A stretch of DNA of 64,000 nucleotides from Doryteuthis pealeii (taxonomy: Eukaryota > Mollusca > Cephalopoda > Myopsida > Loliginidae). Each line of letters opens with the position of its first letter. Positions within the stretch are counted from its first letter, which is position 1. The notes below the pieces were generated by a model. It saw only the letters and a program-made list of their open reading frames with translations, was not told the origin of the DNA and did no database searches. Location of the stretch: contig CM042162.1 in assembly GCA_023376005.1 (NCBI GenBank), positions 91,526,137 to 91,590,136 of the forward strand, given 5' to 3'. Made by a program: the position numbers and the translations under genes. Below, piece after piece: positions 52,501 through 61,500 of this stretch.

Positions 52501-55500
52501 TTTTTAGCGGAGTACTGCATGTTTGAATTCAATTTTCCAAGACTGGTTGCCACATCAAAGCCAAAGAAACCAGTTTGTCAAACTTTTTACCCAAAGGGAC
52601 AGAAGAAAGGGCTTCATACCTTTCCCAAGGGAATTAGTGTGAAAGAGAATGACAAACAGACTCTTTCAAGATTTGAACTCGGGTCATCTTTTCTTTCCCA
52701 AGATGATAACCGTCAGGCCACGCGTGTGAGCATACATGCAATCGATACAACCCGGCCTTCAGGTCTGGGGTCTAGTGGCTTAGGCCACTGGACTATCAGT
52801 GTTGAATTAACAGCGTGATCCCAGGGGGCCTTCCCTCTAGGCAACACCTGCCCCCTTGGATTTAAAAAAAAAAAAAAAAAATTGATTTTGAGACATTAAA
52901 ATTATTTCTAGACAGTGGTGAAAAAATCTGGATCCATTGTAATTAGTAAAAAAAAAGAAAAAAAAAAAGAAGCCTGGATCCATTGTAATTAGTAAAAAAA
53001 AAAAAAAAGAAAAAAAGAAGCCTGGATCCATGGTAATTAGTTTAAAAAAGGCCTGGATCCATGGTAATTAATTAAAAAAAGCCTGAGTCCGTGGTAATTA
53101 GTAAAAAAAAAACTGGATCCGTGGTAATTAGTAAAAAAAAAAACCTGGATCCGTGGTAATTAGTAAAAAAAAAAACAACAACCTGGATCCGTGGTAATTA
53201 GTAAAAAAAACAAAACCTGGATCCGTGGTAATTAGTAAAAAAAATAAATAGAAGCCTAGATCCATGGTAATTAGAAGAAAAAAAAAGGCTAGATCCTTGG
53301 TAATTAGTAAAATAATAAATCTGGATCCATGGTCATTAGTTTTTAAAAAAGTCATGATCTGTGGTAATTATTATCCTGATTGCCATCTTTTCAATGATGA
53401 AAAGAGCAAATGATATGTATAATACTCACCCAAGTTTTTTAAGGATATATTGATTGGCAGGATTAGGAGTGTCACATCCATGATCACCAGGATAAAGATA
53501 GGCTAAGAATTTGTCAGGTGACAACAAATCCCTGAAAATACAAAATAGAATTCACTAAATAGAGACGACTAAACATCAACTTTAAAATCAATAAATAATA
53601 TAAAAGGTCAAGAAGTTAATAACACTTAACATTTGGGGTTTCAAAATAAAAAAAGGAAAAAGTTTTAAATGGGAAAAAAATACAAAATGTTCACTCCATT
53701 GATTGATAAAAATGCTAACAAACAAAAAGAAGGGGGGGGGGAGTTTAGCTCACTTGCCTAGAAATCATGGGGTTCTGTGTTCGATACTGGACCTCACCAA
53801 CTCAGTGCATGAGTAGCACAGCTTAGTTAATCTGATCTGTGCAGTAAAGCACCTGGGAGCTGACTGTAGATGTGGTACTCCATCCCAGCGAAACAACCTC
53901 TCTGGTCTCATCGGTAAGTAATTAAAGTTGGCGAGATGGCTTAATATCGGTGTTGGGCCAGTAAAAATGTTGATTCCTGTATATAGAGTGAGTGAGGGAG
54001 AGGCTCTCTGTGATTGGATATACCAATCATGTGATGAGCCCAGAAGTTTAGGCGCAATATCCAAAATCCAGTCAGATAAATTCCACCAGTGGTTCACGAG
54101 GCAGCGATTTGAAGGGCTCCAAGAAATCACCCTAAGATACCAGATATCTTCTCCAACGCGCCGGTAAGTCCCTTAAACTCAGCTTTATATAAAGGAAGGA
54201 CTTTATATTGTTATTTGTTGTTTCATGTGCTGTCCAATAAATTGTTTGAATTAAAGGAAATATTAATTCCTTTCTTCTTGTTGTTAGTATAGCATTCAAT
54301 TCTAAGGCTAACACAATATCGGTATCAGCCAGACAGCGAGGGAGTCTATCCCTTTTTCACTAGCACTAGACCAAGGAGATTGTTTTTTGGTGTCTGAGAC
54401 TGAGTGCCACACCTACCATCAACTCCTCACTTTACCACACAGATCCCTGTGCTACTCATATGCTGAATTTGTAAGAGCTAGTATCGAACCAGGAACCTCT
54501 AGGTTCCCAGCCAAACACTCTACCGACTGAGTTAAACTGGCCCTAGTGCTAGCTAGTGAAAAGGGGATAGACTCCCTCACTGTTTTCAGCTAATCAACAA
54601 TAGGCCACTCTGCAGACTTTACTTTTTTTCCATACAGCATCAGAAATCCAAAATTGCAAATAAATTGATCCATACAGGGATCTGAGAGTATTCTTAACCC
54701 TTTTACAGGCAGATCGACATTTTTGTTTTTTGACGGTAGGTATATTTACCTAACCCCTCCACCCGACACAAGGTCAATTTTTAAGCCAAATTTAACAAGT
54801 TTGAATTTCAGGAAGCCTAGAGCTTATATAATTTTGCTCTGTAATTGACAATAAGAGCACATATTGAGCTCTGCAAACTATGACACTTAAAAAAAACAAA
54901 AAAACTTCTATGTCGTAAGGAAGATTTCTTCTCTGGATTTTTGGATTATATATAATTAAATTATAAATTTGGTCGTGTTAATTTAATTACGTATGTATCA
55001 TAGCAAATTTGACTTTGATAAAACCTGCTAAAACAAAGCATTTCTCGTGGAGAGGGATAACAAGAAATGCTTAAGCAGAATTAAGTGAAGCTCAATATTT
55101 ATAACTCACATTGGAGAAAGAAAAATCAAGTCTAACGTTAGTAGTAGTAGTAGTAGAATTGGTATTTAAGTCGTCGGGGCGGCCTAATGTTGGTATCAGC
55201 CAATCATCGAGGGAGTCTATCCCCTTTTCACTAGCGCCAGACTAAGGAAATTATTTTAGCATCTGAGGTGGAGTGCCACACCTACCATCAGCTCCTTACT
55301 TTACCGCACAGATCCCTGTGCAACTCATTATGCTGAGTTGGCGAGGACCGGTATCGAACTAGGAATCTTGTGGTTTCTAGCCGAACACTCTACCGACTGA
55401 GCTAACCCGGCCCTACAAAATTGGTATTTACCCTCCACAAATAGTTGGATTCATACCTTTCCCAAGGGTATTAGTATTTGAACAAAGGCATCCAGTATTT

Positions 55501-58500
55501 GGAAAAAGAGAGGCATTTTCCTATTGGCTACTCATTGATCAATTCAGTGTAAAAACCTCACTAGGAGGCGCCACTGTGGTGTAGGATTGTGTAAAGGTTA
55601 TTTTGCAAAATATCATAATTAAAAGGGAGTATTTTATTGTTTTAAGAATTATTTTTTTCTAAACAAATTAAAAATTATTTGCAAAGATTTGAAATAGCCT
55701 TGTCTAGGATTTGAACTTGGTTCACCATGTCCATTTCCTACAATGATAACCATTACACCACAAGTAGCTCAATGTAAGGTATTTTCGTATTGGCTGCTCA
55801 TTGACCAATTCAGAGTATTTTATTGTTTTAAGAATTATTTTTTTCTAAACAAATCAAAAGTTATTTGCAAAGATTTGAAACAGCCTCGTCTAGGATTTGA
55901 ACACCATGTCCATTATCTACAATGATAACCATTACACCACAAGTACACCACAAGAGAAAGAAAAATCAAGTCTAATGTTAGTAATAGTAGTAGAAGAATA
56001 ATAATTTGTATTTACCCTCCACAAATGGAATGAGTGATAGCATGGGGACCTGGCTGTATCTTCACCTCAACTGTGATAATGTTCAACATGAGTACATAGC
56101 TGAAGGTCAAAGCCACAGAACTGCCATCTACAAAAAAACAAAAAGAATTTAATCAATACAAACTCATTTCATAAGTGATAAAAACAAAAATATATTATAT
56201 CTATTAATAATGGAGATTGTCTGTATTTCTGTCTGTAACAAAAACTACGTCATAGCTCTACGTCACAATATTCTTATGCTATATACACTCAAAATTTGAG
56301 TGAGCCATTTTAAAAATTGTTTTTTTACTCTCATCCTTTTTTTTTTTTTACAGTGACAAGAAGTTAACTAAAAAGTTTACAAATAAATAAATACCTACGA
56401 TTTTGTGTAAAATTGATGTGGAAAATATTCAAAATAATTGTTTGATTATTACATGCATGCAACATTTTATTTGAGAGGGACGGGGTTCAGTTTTCATGTC
56501 AAATTGTTTTATTTTTTTTACTCCTTTAATAAATATGAGGATTTGTCTTACTTATGATACTAACCCTTTGACATTGAATTTTTAACTGCCACCCTCTCAG
56601 GCAATGTCTTTCAAAAATCAATTTTTACGACGCCCGTAGGGTGTTTTCAGTTGCTAGTAATATTATAATAGATATTTTTCAAAATGGAAATTGCCTTCTC
56701 TGAAAATCAATGAAAAGGGAAAGACTAGAATATTACAGACTTGATACCAGTTTGATTTTGATTGATTTGTTCTTGTTTTACGGCACATCGACCTCAATGG
56801 GTCATTTAATGCTGACTATGTTTTTTGAAATGAATTGGTGATAATGTTTAATTTTCTAAAGGTTTTTTTTTTTTTTGACATTTTCTTTTGTGAATGAAAC
56901 TTTTAGATGTTCTTGTTAACATATATTTTTGTGTTTTTATTTTTTTGGAAGATTTTTAGATTTTGTTGTAGATGTGTGCTTCTTTTATGTATCCGAGTAG
57001 TTTTTCTGGGTTTATTTGGTAGAATATCTGTTTTAGATTTGTTGTTTGGTAGTATTTTTTTCGTATTTGTTTTAGGTTGCTACATTCTGTTAATATGTGT
57101 TTGATTGTGTAGGGTTTTTGGCATGGTATGCAATATGGGGCTGCTTCTTTTTTGAGGAGGTATGAATGGGTAATGTATGAGTGTCCTATTCTTAGTCTGG
57201 ATAATATTACTTCTTCTTTTCTGGTTCATCTTTCAATTCAACTTGTTGGTTAGATTTTATGGCATGTCAACCTTTGTTGGGTTAACTCTTAACATCCTGT
57301 TGAGAATTTTCTAAATCCAGAGCCCCATTTCTATAAAGGTTTATCAAAAAATGGCTAAAAATTTCCTTTTCATTTAAACTTACCCGAGTTATTTCCCTTG
57401 AATTAAAGATTTCTAAATATGTTTGATATTACATTTAAACAAAAACTATTGTCTGGGGCGGATTAGTAAAATGGATGTGATTTCCAGACGGGCGGAATGA
57501 GGCGGTATAGGACATTAAGAGTTATTTTATGCCAAAGACATTTTGTTTCATTCTTGATGGATACGCAATTTAAAAAAAAAACAACATTTTGTTCTATCTA
57601 ACCCATAGATGGGACCCTAACAGGTACTACCACTCTGAGTCAGAGTGGACCTGGGAGTAATGGTGATCAAGGGGTACTCCACATTACCCAGAGCTCCAGA
57701 ATTGGAACTTCACCATCAGATAGAGTTTAACATCATACCCAGGACATGAATACCCTTAGCCACTGCCTTCTAGCACATATATGATAAAAAATAGATATGC
57801 ATGGTCTAATGGTTAGGGTCATAGTAAATGGACTCGTCGACCAGAGTTCAATTCCTGGACGAAACTGTTTGAATTTCACATAGCGCTAATACTCTTGGGA
57901 AAGGTATGAATCCAATTCTCCCTCCAGCTATGGGTAAATAGCAGGACAGACTGGGCTCTTTAACATTGGCTAGGAGAAGGAAAACTGAATTCAAACCTGT
58001 TAAAAACTGCTTAAGAAATTGACCTTGTGTCACATCCTACTCGTGCGGAGGGGTTGGTAAATAAATATATATATATGATAAAAAAAGGGTTGGGGCTTGG
58101 CATAAGGGCAATAGGGTTGGGGCTTGGCATAAGGGCAATAGGGTTGGGGCTTGGCATATAGGTGCAAGAGATTGATGTGAATAGTCAATTGATTGGAGCA
58201 GGCCTCTCTGACTGATGAAAGGGAAAGACAAGAATATTATACAGACTTGGTGCCAGTTTGAAATTCCTTTTTCAATTCAACTAGAATGTCTTCTATTTTA
58301 GTGTAAACATATTGCGTCAACATATACGAATAGTAAAGCAAGGTCTGCTATTGACTCGTTAACAACCATATGGAAATCTGATCTCTCTGATAAAAATAAA
58401 AACGGGAATTCTTCCAAGCTTTATCTGTGTCAGTACTTGAAGCCAAGAGGTCCAGAAGAAAGTAGCGGCAACAAAGCACCGGCACATCAACATCTTCAGG

Positions 58501-61500
58501 GACAGCCTTCAAATGCGACATCTGCAGTCGAGAATGTTTTTCAAACATTGGACGTCACAGTCACAGGAGGCACTGTAACTTCAGGGGCACAAAAACTGTA
58601 TTATAGTTTTCCGAGACTCAGTTGGTAGAGCGTTCGGCTAGAAACCAAAAAGTTCCTAGTTCCATACTGGCCCTCGCCAACTCAGCATATGAGTAGCACA
58701 GGGATCTGTGCGGTAAAGTAAGGAGCAGATGGTAGGTGTGTCACTCCACCTCAGATGATTAAATAATCTCCTTGGTCTAGCGCTAGTGAAAAGGGGATAG
58801 ACTCCCATGCTGATTGGCTGATACCGACTTTAGGCCACCCCGACGACTTTAAATTCTATAGCGGCACCAATGCTTGGAGAAAAAGCTAGATGGGAACTAC
58901 TACATGCAGTTTTTAACAAATTCTGGAAGCAGTCCCCCCCAAAACAGCAGCTGTATAGCCACTTACCTCCCATCTCCCAAACCATCCAAGTAAAGATGAA
59001 CAAGACATGAGGGACACTGCTGAAGAAGTAAGCACAAACTCATAAGCATTGTTCTCCAATGGACTACTATACAAGGACACACCAGCAAAAGCTTACATTC
59101 AACAACTCTGCATAGACACTGGATGCCATCTAGAGGACTTACCTGAAGTGATAACCGATAGGGACTGATGGAATCAAGGGAAGCTGTGTAGTCAGCATGC
59201 CTGGATGATGATGCTTATATATACAGAAATTAAAAATTACTAAATTTTTAAAGATAGTTTTCATTAATATTTACTTCAATATTTTATCATCAATCATCAA
59301 TTTTGAACATTTGAAAATCTTGAAATCAGAATTAAAATCAAAGAACATTAGATAAAATAGTATTATTTGGATTATTCGGACTATTGTCCTCATCTTCATT
59401 GTTATCTGTACAACGTTTCGGCTGATGTGCTCGCCGTTCAAGGTTCTGTGATGACTCCCGATTACGGCAAGACGGTTCCAGAGTCCAAAAAGAAATACCT
59501 GAAGAAGGCCGGAGGGTACATCAGCTGAAACGTTGTACAGATAACAATGAAGATGAGGACAATAGTCCGAATAATCCAAATAATACTAATTATCAAGCCT
59601 CATCTAAAAAAATTCTGAGAAATATTAAATAAAATCATCAAAACTTAAGAGGACATGTCTATTCTATTAAAGAAAACGATTCAAGTTTTTAAGCCATAAA
59701 AATTGATTTTGCATTTCAATTTGAAACAATTTCCCCACTTGATTTCCATTTGTCTTCTTTCTTGTCAGTTGGTTGGATTTAACGGTATGTCAACCCTTGA
59801 TGGGTTATTTCATATTGAAGATGTTTCAATCCTATAGGTGCTAGGGCTCGACATGACTAGCTGATTGAGTGGAGGGGACCTCTCCAACCTCCCATCTAGC
59901 CTAAGGGTCAAAATTATAAGAGAAATCTTACCTTTGCAGCCAATTGTAAGGATGACTGTGAGTGGATGTTTCCGTAAAGCTTGCTCTTTTCGTTCGGACT
60001 TACGAGACTCTGTGGTTTTCCGTCGATGTTTCTATAAAACAATCATTCAAAAAGAAAATTATTAAAACACATCATGAAATGATAACAACAAAGATGATTT
60101 GTTTGTTTTTTCAAACCAAGTATCCAATAGACACCCCAGCTGGGAGCTGTTTTGAAAAGAACACCTTTTGCTTTCCACTGTACACTTCCGGTTGTGGTAC
60201 GAGAGACGCATGGAAAATAAACTTTATAAATTGTGTGATACCATTTCTGAACAAAATCCTTTTATTTAAATAAACATAAAAAATATTTTGTAAATAAAAA
60301 CTATTTTCATTTAAATAAACATATCTACATTTCTCTTCTGATTAAATAAAAACTATTTTAATATAAAAATGTGTCTTTCGTTTAAAGTTTTATAATTAAA
60401 AAAAAAAATCCTATTGACTTAACAACAACATGAAATAACTAATTTCTTTTTATTAAAAGTGAAAACTATTTCAGTATAAAAATGTGCCTTTGCGATGTAA
60501 ATATACATGAACAAACTTGTAAAAAAATCTTACAGTGAAATTCTAATGCAAAAAAAATCGTCTGTTGTTTGTATACAAACAACCAGGAGTTTAAGGTGAA
60601 AAGCAAAAGGTGTTCTTTTCTGGGTGTCTATTGGATACTTGGTCCGTTTTTTCTTCCGCTGAATAAATGACAAAAAGGGATTTTGTTTTTATTTTTGGAT
60701 GAGTAATCTTTCAAAGATAAAACTTTTTTTTTATATTCTACTAGCAAGGATATGTGTCCTCTGCCGAGCATAAGTATTCAAGTTTTAGTGTAATGAAATA
60801 TATTGAATTAGAAAGACTAACAAAATTATATAAGAACACATATGAAATATATTTATTTTAATTGGTTTCTATATAAAATCATTCATACAATTGATTTTAA
60901 TATGTTGGAGAATAAAACAATAATATTAGAGATCAATAACACAAACTAATTACTTATTAAACCTAGTTTTGTTAAAACCAGTATGCAAATTAACCACACC
61001 ATATATTAGTTAAACCTTTATTTCTTACTGATATATAAGATACATTGTGGGATTTTAAATGCACTAACATGGGCTGTTTTGAGGTAAATTTAATTCAGAT
61101 TTTCATAGACATCGTTAATAAATAAGATTTATTATTTATATTAATGATTTTAATCATAATATAAATTGATCATTTATAAACTTACGCAATTTCAGGGGGG
61201 TATTGCGACGTAAGTAGTGACACAGTCTTGGTTACAGACAGACACTGAATCGCTATTATAAGATATTCATTTCACAATAAATTATATAATAAAAAAAAAA
61301 AAAAAAAAGGATTTATTCCTGACATTATTTGTCTCAATTTGATCTTTTATTTTTCTTAACCAAAACATTTAAGCCAATATAATTCTTCAGTCTTATGATA
61401 ATAATGAAAATTATTGTGTACAGTGAACTCATCAAAGTCTCATGTCTAGTACATAGAATAATGTATTAGTGTCAGGAACATGAATAGCATACAGTAATAA

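Noticed and set aside
52900..53375. Regularly spaced repeats that might suggest a CRISPR array
   Set aside because: The repeat unit includes the poly(A) spacer, the organism is a eukaryote with introns, and spacers are not unique sequences. It is a minisatellite.
53765..54130. 121-residue - strand ORF
   Set aside because: Starts in SINE-A and has no family match or splice context that I can see; overlaps an antisense ORF of similar length.
55350..55418. tRNA gene on the - strand
   Set aside because: A and B boxes are present, but the acceptor stem does not close and the sequence continues into the SINE-A body with target duplications.
58348..58548. 66-residue - strand ORF
   Set aside because: Antisense shadow of a LINE fragment read on the + strand.
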